Part shown: positions 46,929-58,393 of the stretch, one piece after another | How the letters are laid out: each line of letters opens with the position of its first letter | Position numbering within the stretch: the stretch's first letter is position 1 | Origin: Methylobacterium radiotolerans JCM 2831 | GTDB lineage: Bacteria; Pseudomonadota; Alphaproteobacteria; Rhizobiales; Beijerinckiaceae | DNA: 64,000 bases | Assembly (NCBI RefSeq): GCF_000019725.1 | Contig: NC_010505.1 | Coordinates: 558,001 to 622,000, forward strand | Reading direction: 5' to 3' | Notes under the pieces: model-generated | What the model was told of the DNA's origin: nothing | What the model saw: the letters and a program-made list of their open reading frames with translations, nothing else | Database searches by the model: none | Translations under genes and position numbers: made by a program

Positions 46929-47189
46929 CTAGCGCGGGCAGGCGTGGGCCCGTTCGAAGGCCTGCAGATCCGCCACGGTCGCCTGCTCCTGCCGCGAGAG
47001 CGGCACGCGATCCATGGCGTCGTACCGGCAATCGGCGTTGCCGAAGGTTCGGATCGCCCGCGGCGTGCTGAAGCAGTAGCCCGCCTGCTTGTAGATCAGG
47101 TTGCGCTGGTACCAAGCTTCCGCGCAGTCATCCGCCATCACGCCGGTCGGTCCCGCGACGAGGATCAGAGCGTAGAGAGCAGCGCGCAT
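46929..47189 (-). CDS. Small exported YARHG-domain protein
   Basis: An 86-residue protein with a signal peptide (RAALYALILVAGPTGVMA, cleavage near residue 20) and a YARHG-type domain (WYQRNLIYKQAGYCFSTPRA). Cysteines near residues 23, 38, 54 and 84 could form two disulfides in the periplasm. The ATG at 47189 is chosen over one further upstream because it starts the signal peptide and has GGAG eight bases before it. The YARHG domain has no established function. It lies downstream of the LysR gene on the same strand. Confidence 0.75.
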   Translation of the reverse strand: MRAALYALILVAGPTGVMADDCAEAWYQRNLIYKQAGYCFSTPRAIRTFGNADCRYDAMDRVPLSRQEQATVADLQAFERAHACPR

Positions 47190-47230
47190 CGAATCGTCTC
47201 CGTGAGGAGGCGGAGTCAACCATCGGATGC

Positions 47231-48121
47231 TCAGTAGGTCCAGCGCTGCGCCTTCGAGACGAGGAAGTCGCGGAACGCCTGCACGCGGGCGACCGAGCGC
47301 ATCTCCTCGGCGTAGACGAGGTAACTCTCGAGGCTCGGCATCTCGGTCTCGCGCAACACCTGCACGAGTTGCTGCCCGCCATCCACCGCGTAGTCGGGCA
47401 GGATGCCGATGCCGGCGCCGGCCTCCATCGCGCGTTGCAGGGCGCCGATATTGTTCACCGTCAGGTGAACCTGGCGACGCTCGCGACCCTCGCGGCCGGC
47501 ATCGGCGAGCCAGTGGGCGGCCAGCAGGTACGAGGGCTCGTTGCCGCCGAAGGAGACGAGGCGGTGGTCGTCGAGCTCCTCGATGGTCTTGGGCTCGCCG
47601 AAGCGCTTGACGTAATCCGGGCTCGCGAAGGCGTGGTAGTGCACGGTGAACAGCCGCCGCTGGATCAGGTCCGGCTGCGCCGGGCGCCGCATGCGAATCG
47701 CCACGTCGGCCTCGCGCATGGCCAGATCGAGCTCCTCGTTGGTCAGGATCAGCTCGATGCGCACGTCCGGGTAGAGGTCGAGGAACTCGCCCACACGCTG
47801 CGACAGCCAGGACGTGCCGAGGCCGACCGTGGTGGTCACCTTGAGATCGCCGGTCGGCCGCTCGGAGGTCTCCACGAGCCGGGCCCGGGTATTCTCCAGG
47901 CGCAGCTTCATATCTCGCGCGGCGCGGAACAGCAGGTCGCCCTGCTCGGTCAGCAGCAGGCCGCGGGCATGGCGGTGGAACAGCGGCGCCTTCAGCTCGC
48001 GCTCCAGGGCGCTGATCTGGCGGCTCACCGCCGATTGGCTGAGCCCGATATCGTCACCCGCCTTGGTGAAGCTCCCCGCCTCCGCGACGTTGAGGAAGAT
48101 CCGGATCTTGTCCCAGTCCAA
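47231..48121 (-). CDS. LysR-family regulator of the LsrB/VtlR type
   Basis: A 296-residue LysR regulator with an N-terminal winged helix (SFTKAGDDIGLSQSAVSRQIS) and a substrate-binding domain. The opening LDWDKIRIF, LFHRHARGLLLTEQG and QPDLIQRRLFTVH closely match LsrB/VtlR of rhizobia, Agrobacterium and Brucella, which also lies next to trxB. In those bacteria it controls redox, envelope and small RNA genes. The start is a TTG at 48121 with AGGGG about eight bases upstream, matching the family start. It contains no cysteine, so the thiol-based sensing reported for S. meliloti LsrB seems absent. Two palindromes lie upstream. Confidence 0.75.
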   Translation of the reverse strand: MDWDKIRIFLNVAEAGSFTKAGDDIGLSQSAVSRQISALERELKAPLFHRHARGLLLTEQGDLLFRAARDMKLRLENTRARLVETSERPTGDLKVTTTVGLGTSWLSQRVGEFLDLYPDVRIELILTNEELDLAMREADVAIRMRRPAQPDLIQRRLFTVHYHAFASPDYVKRFGEPKTIEELDDHRLVSFGGNEPSYLLAAHWLADAGREGRERRQVHLTVNNIGALQRAMEAGAGIGILPDYAVDGGQQLVQVLRETEMPSLESYLVYAEEMRSVARVQAFRDFLVSKAQRWTY

Positions 48122-48250
48122 GGCGAGAACCCCTACCAGCGCGCGCCCGCGGGACGCGCCCGGGGTGGAGTGGGCGCGAAGCGGCGGGCAGATCACCGGG
48201 CGAACTGCGCGGTGCCGCGCGCGGATGGCCGCTCGCGGCACCGCGCGGGC

Positions 48251-48301
48251 ATGCAATCCGTGCATCCCGGCGCAGTCAGCACTCCTATGCACACGGTGCA
48301 T
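48251..48301. promoter_or_regulatory. Two T-N11-A palindromes upstream of the LysR gene
   Basis: ATGCA-N5-TGCAT occurs twice, at 48251-48265 and 48287-48301, starting 36 bases apart. Each contains the T-N11-A core recognised by LysR regulators. They lie 130-180 bases upstream of the LysR start and between it and trxB, fitting autoregulation. Confidence 0.6.
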
Positions 48302-48346
48302 GGTGCTGCGCAAGCGCGAGCAGCGCGAACTTGTTGAAATGCTAGG

Positions 48347-48383
48347 CGCGGCGGCTCCGCGCGGGGGGCGCGGAGCCGCCGCG
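48347..48383 (-). terminator. Large hairpin after trxB
   Basis: A perfect 15-base-pair stem (48347-48361 with 48369-48383, loop of seven) begins four bases after the trxB stop on the minus strand. No T-run follows, so Rho-dependent termination or mRNA protection is possible. Confidence 0.5.
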
Positions 48384-48387
48384 GCCG

Positions 48388-49368
48388 TCATTCCGCCGCG
48401 GCGGCCTGAACGGGGCTCTCGCCGATGTCGAGGTTGGCCAGGAACTTCTCCGCCTCCAGCGCCGCCATGCAGCCCATGCCGGCGGCGGTGATCGCCTGGC
48501 GGTAGACGTCGTCCGTGACGTCGCCCGCGGCGAAGACGCCCGGGATCTCGGTCTCGGTCGTCCCCGGCTTCACGGTGAGGTAGCCGCCGTGGCGCATGGG
48601 CAGCTGCCCCTCGAAGATCGCGGTGGCCGGCTGGTGACCGATCGCCACGAACACGCCGTCGGCTTTCACCTCGCTGATCTCGCCCGAGCGCGGATCCTTG
48701 AGACGGACGTGGGTCACGTTCGGCGCCGGCTTCTGCACTCCGCAGATCTCGGCGATCTCGCGGTGCCAGAGCACCTCGACGTTCGGGTGCTTGAACAGGC
48801 GCTCCTGCAGGATCCGCTCGGCGCGGAAGCTGTCGCGGCGATGGACCACCGTGACCTTGCTGGCGATGTTGGCGAGGTACAGGGCCTCCTCGACCGCGGT
48901 GTTGCCGCCGCCGACCACCACGACCTCCTTGCCGCGGAAGAAGAACCCGTCGCAGGTCGCGCAGGCCGAGACGCCGCCGCCCTGGAAAGCCGCCTCGGAG
49001 GGGATGCCGAGCCACTTGGCCTGGGCGCCGGTGGCGATGACGAGGGCGTCGCACGAGTAGGTCTCGCCGGAATCGGCCTCGAGGCGGAAGGGCCGCTGCT
49101 TGAGGTCGACCTTCGTGATGTATTCCGAGACGATCCGAGTGCCGACATGCTCGGCCTGGAGTCGCATCTGCTCCATCAGCCACGGGCCCTGGATCGCCTC
49201 GGCGAAACCCGGGTAATTCTCGACGTCCGTGGTGATCATGAGCTGGCCGCCCGGCTGGAAGCCGGAGATCAGCAGCGGCTCGACCATGGCGCGGGCCGCG
49301 TAGATCGCCGCCGTGTAGCCGGCGGGTCCCGAGCCGATGATCACGAGCTTGGCGTGGGTGTGGGCCAT
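48388..49368 (-). CDS. trxB: Thioredoxin reductase
   Basis: A 326-residue FAD/NADPH oxidoreductase that reduces thioredoxin. The FAD motif [12 protein letters not shown], the redox pair CATC (ACATCDGFF, residues near 138), the NADPH motif [11 protein letters not shown] and the C-terminal [13 protein letters not shown] are intact. ATG 49368 has GAGGAGA a few bases upstream. It lies between the ELM1-family gene (15 bases upstream) and the LysR gene (267 bases downstream) on the same strand, the trxB-LysR order seen across Rhizobiales. Confidence 0.96.
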   Translation of the reverse strand: MAHTHAKLVIIGSGPAGYTAAIYAARAMVEPLLISGFQPGGQLMITTDVENYPGFAEAIQGPWLMEQMRLQAEHVGTRIVSEYITKVDLKQRPFRLEADSGETYSCDALVIATGAQAKWLGIPSEAAFQGGGVSACATCDGFFFRGKEVVVVGGGNTAVEEALYLANIASKVTVVHRRDSFRAERILQERLFKHPNVEVLWHREIAEICGVQKPAPNVTHVRLKDPRSGEISEVKADGVFVAIGHQPATAIFEGQLPMRHGGYLTVKPGTTETEIPGVFAAGDVTDDVYRQAITAAGMGCMAALEAEKFLANLDIGESPVQAAAAE

Positions 49369-49382
49369 CTGTCTCGGTCTCC

Positions 49383-50441
49383 TCAGGCCGGTCCGGCCGC
49401 GCGGCGCGCGGCATAGGCGTCGGCGAGCGCCTGGGCGATCACCGGCGTCGCGTCGATCGGCTTGTACGTCAGATCTGCCAACTGACCGGTGAACGGCCGC
49501 AGCGCTCCGGCGATCGCCAACCCGGCGAACATGCGACGGTGCCGGATATAGGTACGGGGCAGATCGAACAGCAGGACCGGCGCGCCGGTGGCCACCGCCT
49601 CGCTGACCATGTTGGCCGAGTCGGAGGTCACGACGATCGCCTCGGCGAGCGCCAGCATGGCCACGTAGGGGTTGTCGCCGCTGCCGTCCCAGAGGAACCC
49701 GCCGGTCTCGGCGGCGAGCGCCTTGACGGCCTCGCGCAGCGGGTTCGGGGTCCGGCGGGAGATCGTCACCATCAGCCGGCAGCCCTGCTCGGCCAGTCCG
49801 CGCAGATCCTCCACGAGGCGGATCATGTCGGTCTTGCGATAGCTCAGGTGACGGCTGTCGCCGCCGACCAGCACCGCCACGCGGGGGCCGTCGAGGCGCG
49901 CGAGCCGGGGATCCGGCCGGGCCCGGGCCGCGGCCAGGCGCGCCGCCGTGACGAGGTGCGGCGCCGTCAGCGTCGTGAACACGTTGGGGCCGCGCAGGTC
50001 GTCGTAATCCGGCACCCAGATGAAGTCGGCGCTGTCCGCGCCGGTCCGCGGATCTTTCAGGAAGGCCGTGAACGTCCGGCCGCCGGTCGCGCGCCGCACC
50101 GTCCGCAGGTACGGGACCGACCGACGCCCGGAGGCGATCAGGATGTCGGGATAGGGACCCGACAGGGCGCCGGCGCGGCGGCGCGGCCCCTCGCGCGGGT
50201 CGATCGGTCCCCAGGGCGCCATCCAGCCGAACGGCCCGGAAGCCGGCACCTGCCGGATCTCGAAGTCGAGGCCCAGGGTCTCGGCGATGCCGACGCACTG
50301 GTTCTCGTCGCCGGCCTTGCCGTCCGTGACGATCCAGGCGCGGGCGCGGGCGAGTTCGGGCAGGCGCGCACGCCGCGGATCCGGACTGCTGACCGGCGCG
50401 GTCTGCGCCTCCGACACGTCGATGCTTGCCATGCTCCTCAC
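49383..50441 (-). CDS. ELM1/GtrOC1-family protein
   Basis: A 352-residue protein of the mitochondrial-fission ELM1-like family, with a glycosyltransferase-B-like fold. Recognisable parts are [19 protein letters not shown] near the start, [15 protein letters not shown] in the middle and [12 protein letters not shown] towards the C-terminus, which resembles a sugar-nucleotide-binding segment. Family members in bacteria are thought to act in envelope carbohydrate metabolism, but no reaction is established. The start is GTG 50441 or ATG 50432. It overlaps no neighbour and ends 15 bases before trxB. Confidence 0.8.
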   Translation of the reverse strand: MRSMASIDVSEAQTAPVSSPDPRRARLPELARARAWIVTDGKAGDENQCVGIAETLGLDFEIRQVPASGPFGWMAPWGPIDPREGPRRRAGALSGPYPDILIASGRRSVPYLRTVRRATGGRTFTAFLKDPRTGADSADFIWVPDYDDLRGPNVFTTLTAPHLVTAARLAAARARPDPRLARLDGPRVAVLVGGDSRHLSYRKTDMIRLVEDLRGLAEQGCRLMVTISRRTPNPLREAVKALAAETGGFLWDGSGDNPYVAMLALAEAIVVTSDSANMVSEAVATGAPVLLFDLPRTYIRHRRMFAGLAIAGALRPFTGQLADLTYKPIDATPVIAQALADAYAARRAAGPA

Positions 50442-50483
50442 CGGATACGCCCCACGCCGCCGGCCGGGGCCGGCGGTCGTCTT

Positions 50484-50984
50484 CTAGTCCCGCGGCAGGT
50501 CGCGGGCGAGCCACTGGGCGTAGATGTCGGCGATGGCGGCGAGCCGGCGCTGCTCGAATTGCGGATCGTACCACGCCCCGCCGTAGCTCGACGGCGTCGC
50601 GGTCATCTGCGGGTAGCGCCCGAGCACCTGCCCCTTGGGCCCGACGAGCAGCGCCTCGCCCTCCATATAGTCGGTCTGGAAATTGCCGCCGTAGCCGCGC
50701 AGGGCGCCGCTGCCGGCATAGGGCCGCAGCGACAGGCTCGTCACGACCACGACGAGGCGCGGCCCCCGTCCGCCGATCCGTCCGGCGAAGTTCTTCCGCA
50801 GGGCGTCGGTCAGGTCGCCGGCCAGCGCCTCGGCCTGCAGCCCCGCGCCCTTGTCGAGGAGCGGCCGCACGTCGACCCGGACGTCGGAGAAGACCGGAGT
50901 CGGCGGGAAGTCGCTCGCCGCCGCGGATCCCGCGACGGCACCGAGGATCAGGCCGGCGAGCCGGCCCCAGGAACGCGGGCGCAT
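50484..50984 (-). CDS. Exported protein of unknown function
   Basis: A 166-residue protein with a signal peptide ([20 protein letters not shown], cleavage near residue 22). The mature part begins [19 protein letters not shown] and has an alpha/beta pattern without cysteines, including a [17 protein letters not shown] segment. I do not recognise the family. The ATG at 50984 lies five bases after the greA stop, so it is probably co-transcribed with greA. The signal peptide and regular secondary-structure pattern make a real gene likely. Confidence 0.75.
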   Translation of the reverse strand: MRPRSWGRLAGLILGAVAGSAAASDFPPTPVFSDVRVDVRPLLDKGAGLQAEALAGDLTDALRKNFAGRIGGRGPRLVVVVTSLSLRPYAGSGALRGYGGNFQTDYMEGEALLVGPKGQVLGRYPQMTATPSSYGGAWYDPQFEQRRLAAIADIYAQWLARDLPRD

Positions 50985-50988
50985 CGGC

Positions 50989-51471
50989 TCAGCCGCCGTA
51001 CTGGACGGCGACGACCTCGTAGGACTTGCCGCCACCGGGGGTCGTGACCTCGACCGTGTCGCCGACGCCTTTGCCGATCAGCGCGCGGGCGATCGGCGAG
51101 GTGATCGAGACGCGGCCCGAGCGCACGTCGGCCTCCGGCTCGCCCACGATCTGGTAGGTCTTCTCCTCCTCCGTGTCCTCGTCGACGAGCTTCACGGTGG
51201 CGCCGAACTTGATCCTGTCGCCCGAGAGCTTCGTGACGTCGATCACTTCGGCCCGCGCGATCATGCTCTCGAGCTCGAGGACGCGGCCCTCGTTGTGGGA
51301 CTGCGCCTCCTTGGCGGCGTGGTACTCGGCGTTCTCCGACAGGTCGCCGAGCGCGCGGGCTTCCGCGATCGCCTGGATGATGCGCTGGCGCTCCACCTGC
51401 TGGCGGTGCTTCAGCTCCTCTTCGAGGGCTGCCAGCCCGCGCACGGTGATCGGAACCTTGTCTATCGCCAT
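50989..51471 (-). CDS. greA: Transcription elongation factor GreA
   Basis: A 160-residue factor that rescues backtracked RNA polymerase by stimulating transcript cleavage. An N-terminal coiled coil has conserved acidic tip residues ([16 protein letters not shown]), and a C-terminal FKBP-like domain ends [11 protein letters not shown] 51471 fits the family start; the in-frame upstream extension is not similar. It follows the carB terminator and is followed by the exported-protein gene five bases on. All expected motifs are present. Confidence 0.96.
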   Translation of the reverse strand: MAIDKVPITVRGLAALEEELKHRQQVERQRIIQAIAEARALGDLSENAEYHAAKEAQSHNEGRVLELESMIARAEVIDVTKLSGDRIKFGATVKLVDEDTEEEKTYQIVGEPEADVRSGRVSITSPIARALIGKGVGDTVEVTTPGGGKSYEVVAVQYGG

Positions 51472-51492
51472 CGTCTCGCGCCACAATGAAGA

Positions 51493-51526
51493 GGCCCGGC
51501 CGAGAGTGAAGCACTCTCCCCGGGCC
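51493..51526 (-). terminator. carB terminator
   Basis: An outer seven-base-pair stem (GGCCCGG/CCGGGCC) encloses an inner GAGAGTG/CACTCTC stem with loop AAG. On the minus strand TCTTCATT follows. It lies 30 bases after the carB stop and 22 before greA. Confidence 0.75.
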
Positions 51527-51555
51527 ATGAAATGAAGTCAGCGGAACCCTGAGGT

Positions 51556-55029
<3,474 letters not shown>

Positions 55030-55337
55030 CGTGGGCCTTCTCAGGCCAAGCGCGCCCGATCGGGCACGGCTCGACTGAGGCCCTGCTCCCGGACGCGCGT
55101 GGCGGGAATGTCGTTGAGCCCCGCGTTTACACGGGCCACGGGCGCATTGGAAGGCCGTGACGACCGCGCAGATTGGACGCGCGCCCGGCGCATGGATGCG
55201 CCGGCAGTCCGTCGAAGTGGAGTATTTATAAACGCGCGCACGATTGCACGAAGTTCTTGGCGGACTTCGGAGCCGAACGTAGGACTCGGCCGACCGGCCA
55301 TCCCGCCGATCGATATCGTAATTATTCGAGATAGAAG
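55030..55337. promoter_or_regulatory. Divergent region between carB and pseudoazurin
   Basis: A 308-base spacer with promoters for carB (left) and pseudoazurin (right) expected. The stretch 55208-55225 is AT-rich (GTATTTATAA), as is 55313-55336 just before the pseudoazurin ATG. An inverted repeat CGAAGT-N9-ACTTCG is at about 55249-55269. No regulator box is identified and no gene is seen. Confidence 0.4.
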
Positions 55338-55772
55338 ATGATCAGCCGAACCTCCTTGTCCGCGATGCTTCTGATCGGCACGATCGTGAGCGCGAACGCT
55401 TCGGAAGTTGCCATCAAGACCCTGAACAGCGGCCCGGGCGGGATGATGGTCTTCGACCCGGCCTTCGTGAAAATCCAGCCCGGCGACACGGTCCGGTTCG
55501 TGCCGACCGACAAGGGCCACAATGCCGAACTGATCAAGGGCATGGCGCCCGACGGCGCGGCGCCGTTCAAGACGGTGGTCGGCAAGGAGGAGACCGTGGC
55601 CTTCGAGAAGCCCGGCCTCTACGGCATCAAGTGCTCGCCGCACTACATCATGGGGATGGTCGGCCTCGTCCAGGTCGGCGACAGACCCGACAATCTGGAG
55701 GCGGCCAAGGCGGTGCCGCAGAACAAGCTGGCCGCCAAGCGGTTCGAGCCGCTATTCGAGAAGATCCAGTAA
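55338..55772 (+). CDS. Pseudoazurin (blue copper protein)
   Basis: A 144-residue periplasmic electron carrier. A signal peptide ends near SANA (residue 21). The type 1 copper ligands are H61 (KGHNAEL), C99, H102 and M107 (CSPHYIMGM), which with a 21-residue signal correspond to mature positions 40, 78, 81 and 86 of classical pseudoazurins. It could accept electrons from methylamine dehydrogenase or donate to nitrite reductase or cytochrome oxidase; neither partner is in the window. It lies opposite carA and carB. AT-rich sequence precedes the ATG. Confidence 0.93.
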   Translation: MISRTSLSAMLLIGTIVSANASEVAIKTLNSGPGGMMVFDPAFVKIQPGDTVRFVPTDKGHNAELIKGMAPDGAAPFKTVVGKEETVAFEKPGLYGIKCSPHYIMGMVGLVQVGDRPDNLEAAKAVPQNKLAAKRFEPLFEKIQ

Positions 55773-55810
55773 GTCGGCCGTCGGGGCGGCGCGAACCGCC
55801 CCGTCCCGCC

Positions 55811-56188
55811 TCAGAATCCGGCGTGGAGCGCCGCGACCGCCCGGTCGATCGAGAGATAGAACACACCGAAGGCCACCACGGCGGCGGCGGCAAACTCGAC
55901 GGCGACGTTCGAGAGCGTCTGCGCGCGGCGCAGGGCCTCGCGGCCGAAATAGACCGAGACCCAGGCGAGGGCGAGGACGGCGGGCATGGCGAACAGGTAG
56001 GACACCGTGCTCTCGACGCGGTCGAAGCCGCCGGTCGGATCGATCAGGGCCCGGATGTTGCGCACCCACGGAGCGTAGAAGGCGGCGTAGAGGGCGGTCA
56101 GCCAGGACAGGCCCACGGCGACGCCGAGATGGAAGGTGAAGCTGCGGTGCAGGCGGGAGAAATCGTCGCGCGCCTCGTCGATGGTCAT
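55811..56188 (-). CDS. Small membrane protein
   Basis: A 125-residue protein with about three hydrophobic helices (near residues 21-40, 64-80 and 95-118) after a charged N-terminus (DEARDDFSRLHRSF). I do not recognise the family. It converges with pseudoazurin (38 bases between stops) and lies downstream of carA on the same strand. A composition of membrane residues with Trp and Tyr in helices supports a real gene. No cofactor motif is visible. Confidence 0.7.
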   Translation of the reverse strand: MTIDEARDDFSRLHRSFTFHLGVAVGLSWLTALYAAFYAPWVRNIRALIDPTGGFDRVESTVSYLFAMPAVLALAWVSVYFGREALRRAQTLSNVAVEFAAAAVVAFGVFYLSIDRAVAALHAGF

Positions 56189-56393
56189 CCGGCAATCCCC
56201 TGCAACGGACCGCCGTCGCCGGGCGCGGATGCGCCGCCGTTCAGGGACCGTCGTGGGCTCTCTTAAGCCGTCCGATCTGGCGGATTTTATGGCCCCGCCG
56301 CGGCCCGATTGGGATCGCGGCGCCGGCTTATCTGTCCCCGGCCGTCACCGCGCTGCGGAGCGATGACGGCGGGCCGATGCCGGCGCCCGGGTC

Positions 56394-57626
56394 TCAGGCG
56401 CCCTTCGCGGTCTCCGGCGCGCCGGAGCGCATCAGCGTCACGAAGCGCTCGAACAGGTAGTGGCTGTCGCGCGGGCCGGGGGAGGCCTCCGGGTGGTGCT
56501 GCACCGAGAAGGCCGGGCGGTCGGTGAGGGTCAGGCCGCAATTCGAGCCGTCGAACAGCGACACGTGCGTCTCCACCGCCGTCTCCGGGAGGCTGCCCGG
56601 GTCCACCGCGAAGCCGTGGTTCATCGACACGATCTCGACCTTCCCGGTGGTCTTGTCCTTCACCGGGTGGTTCGCGCCGTGATGGCCCTGGCCCATCTTC
56701 ACGGTCCGGCCGCCGAGGGCCAGACCCATGAGCTGGTGGCCGAGGCAGATGCCGAAGGTCGGCACCTTCTCGTCCAGCAGCTTGCGAATCACCGGGACCG
56801 CGTAGGCGCCGGTGGCGGCCGGGTCGCCGGGACCGTTGGACAGGAACACGCCGTCCGGCTTCAGCGCCAGGATCTCGTCGGCCGTCGTGGTGGCCGGCAC
56901 CACGGTGACGTCGCAGCCGGCCTGGGCGAGGAGGCGCAGGATGTTGCGCTTCACGCCGTAGTCGATGGCCACGACCTTGAGGCCCTCGCCGGGTGCGCGC
57001 TTGCCGTAACCGTTGCCGAGTGCCCAGACGGTCTCGGACCACTCCGACGACGCGCGGCTGGTCACCGGCGGCACGAGGTCGAGCCCCTCCATGGGCGCGA
57101 GGGCCGCCGCGCGGGCCTTGAGGGCCTCGCGGTCGAACTTGCCTTCGGGATCGTTGGCGATCACCGCGTTCGGCATGCCCTGGTCGCGGATGCGGGCCGT
57201 GAGTGCCCGGGTGTCGACCCCCGTGATGCCGACGATGCCGCGGGCCCTGAGCCACCCGTCGAGATGCGACGAGGACCGCCAGTTCGACGGGTTCGTCACC
57301 GCCGAGGCGACGACGGTGCCGCGGACGCCCGAGGCCGGCGCCGCCTCGAGGCTCTCGAGGTCCTCGTCGTTGGTGCCGACATTGCCGATATGCGGGAAGG
57401 TGAAGGTGACGATCTGACCGGCATAGGACGGGTCCGTCAGGATCTCCTGGTAGCCGGTCATCGCGGTGTTGAAGCAGACCTCCCCGTCGGCCACGCCGGT
57501 CTGGCCGATGCCGAAGCCCTCCAGGATGGTGCCGTCGGCCAGCACCAGCAGAGCCGTCGCGACGGGCTCGGCCCAGGGCTCGGGAGCCTGAGGCTCGGGG
57601 GCATGCGCGGCGGCGTCTTGCAGCAT
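56394..57626 (-). CDS. carA: Carbamoyl phosphate synthase small subunit
   Basis: A 410-residue glutaminase supplying ammonia to CarB. The N-terminal half has GEVCFNTAMTGYQEILTDPS, and the class I amidotransferase half has the Cys nucleophile in GICLGHQLMG and the His/Glu pair in QHHPEASPGP. The start at 57626 gives an N-terminal extension of about 25 Ala/Pro/Glu-rich residues compared with E. coli; a later start is possible. It is separated from carB by the small membrane protein and pseudoazurin genes. It diverges from yqeY across 191 bases. Confidence 0.96.
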   Translation of the reverse strand: MLQDAAAHAPEPQAPEPWAEPVATALLVLADGTILEGFGIGQTGVADGEVCFNTAMTGYQEILTDPSYAGQIVTFTFPHIGNVGTNDEDLESLEAAPASGVRGTVVASAVTNPSNWRSSSHLDGWLRARGIVGITGVDTRALTARIRDQGMPNAVIANDPEGKFDREALKARAAALAPMEGLDLVPPVTSRASSEWSETVWALGNGYGKRAPGEGLKVVAIDYGVKRNILRLLAQAGCDVTVVPATTTADEILALKPDGVFLSNGPGDPAATGAYAVPVIRKLLDEKVPTFGICLGHQLMGLALGGRTVKMGQGHHGANHPVKDKTTGKVEIVSMNHGFAVDPGSLPETAVETHVSLFDGSNCGLTLTDRPAFSVQHHPEASPGPRDSHYLFERFVTLMRSGAPETAKGA

Positions 57627-57817
57627 GGGCTGAGTCTCGCTTATGTCCGGCCGAAGGCGGGCGCCGGGTTTCGGCGCTCTCGGCTTGCGGCATGATCGTG
57701 TGCGGCGCTCTTAGCGAGCGGCCCGCGATGGGGTCAATGTGGCTCCGCCTCCCGCAGGGCTCAACACCCGCAAACCGCAGGCCAGTCCCCCGCTTCGATC
57801 GTTGGAAGGTCACCGAG

Positions 57818-58279
57818 ATGCTGCGCGCGCGTTTCACCACCGAGATGAAGGAGGCCATGAAGGCCGGCGACAAGGACAGGCTAGCCACGATCCGGATGAT
57901 CCAGGCCGCCCTCAAGGACCGGGACATCGAGGCTCGCGGCAACGGCAAGGAGCCGATCTCCGACGAGGAGATCCTGTCGCTTCTCCAGAAGATGGTTAAG
58001 CAGCGCACCGAATCGGCCTCGGTCTACGAGCAGGGCGGTCGCCCGGAACTCGCCGCCAACGAGCGCGCCGAGATCGCCATCATCGAGAGCTTCCTGCCGA
58101 AGCAGATGGACGAGACCGAGATGAAGGCGGCGGTCGAGGCGGCGATCCTCGAGACCGGCGCGGCCGGGCCGAAGGACATGGGCAAGGTGATCGCCGCCCT
58201 GAAGGGCACGTTCGCGGGCCGCATGGATTTCGGCAAGGCGAGCGGGCTCGTGAAGGCGGCGCTGGCGGCGAAGGGCTGA
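57818..58279 (+). CDS. yqeY: GatB/YqeY domain protein
   Basis: A 153-residue protein with the YqeY domain, also found at the end of GatB. It begins LRARFTTEMKEAMKAGDKDRL and has the conserved SFLPKQMDE and GKVIAALKG blocks. ATG 57818 is preferred to upstream in-frame codons, which encode unrelated residues. It precedes dnaG by 114 bases, and together with rpoD this resembles the bacterial macromolecular-synthesis cluster. A role linked to tRNA or translation is suspected but not demonstrated. Confidence 0.93.
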   Translation: MLRARFTTEMKEAMKAGDKDRLATIRMIQAALKDRDIEARGNGKEPISDEEILSLLQKMVKQRTESASVYEQGGRPELAANERAEIAIIESFLPKQMDETEMKAAVEAAILETGAAGPKDMGKVIAALKGTFAGRMDFGKASGLVKAALAAKG

Positions 58280-58393
58280 CCCTCTAGGGCCGAGCCTCTC
58301 CCCGCAATCCTCCGCCGAGTTCCGGGGATGTGAGGGACTCGGTCACGCCTCTCGCGCTATAGGAGCGGGTTCACGCAACCCGTCCCAGGCCCC

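Noticed and set aside
47231..49414. Apparent fusion of a long Arg-rich region to the LysR protein
   Set aside because: The extension is trxB DNA in another frame; the family start corresponds to TTG 48121.
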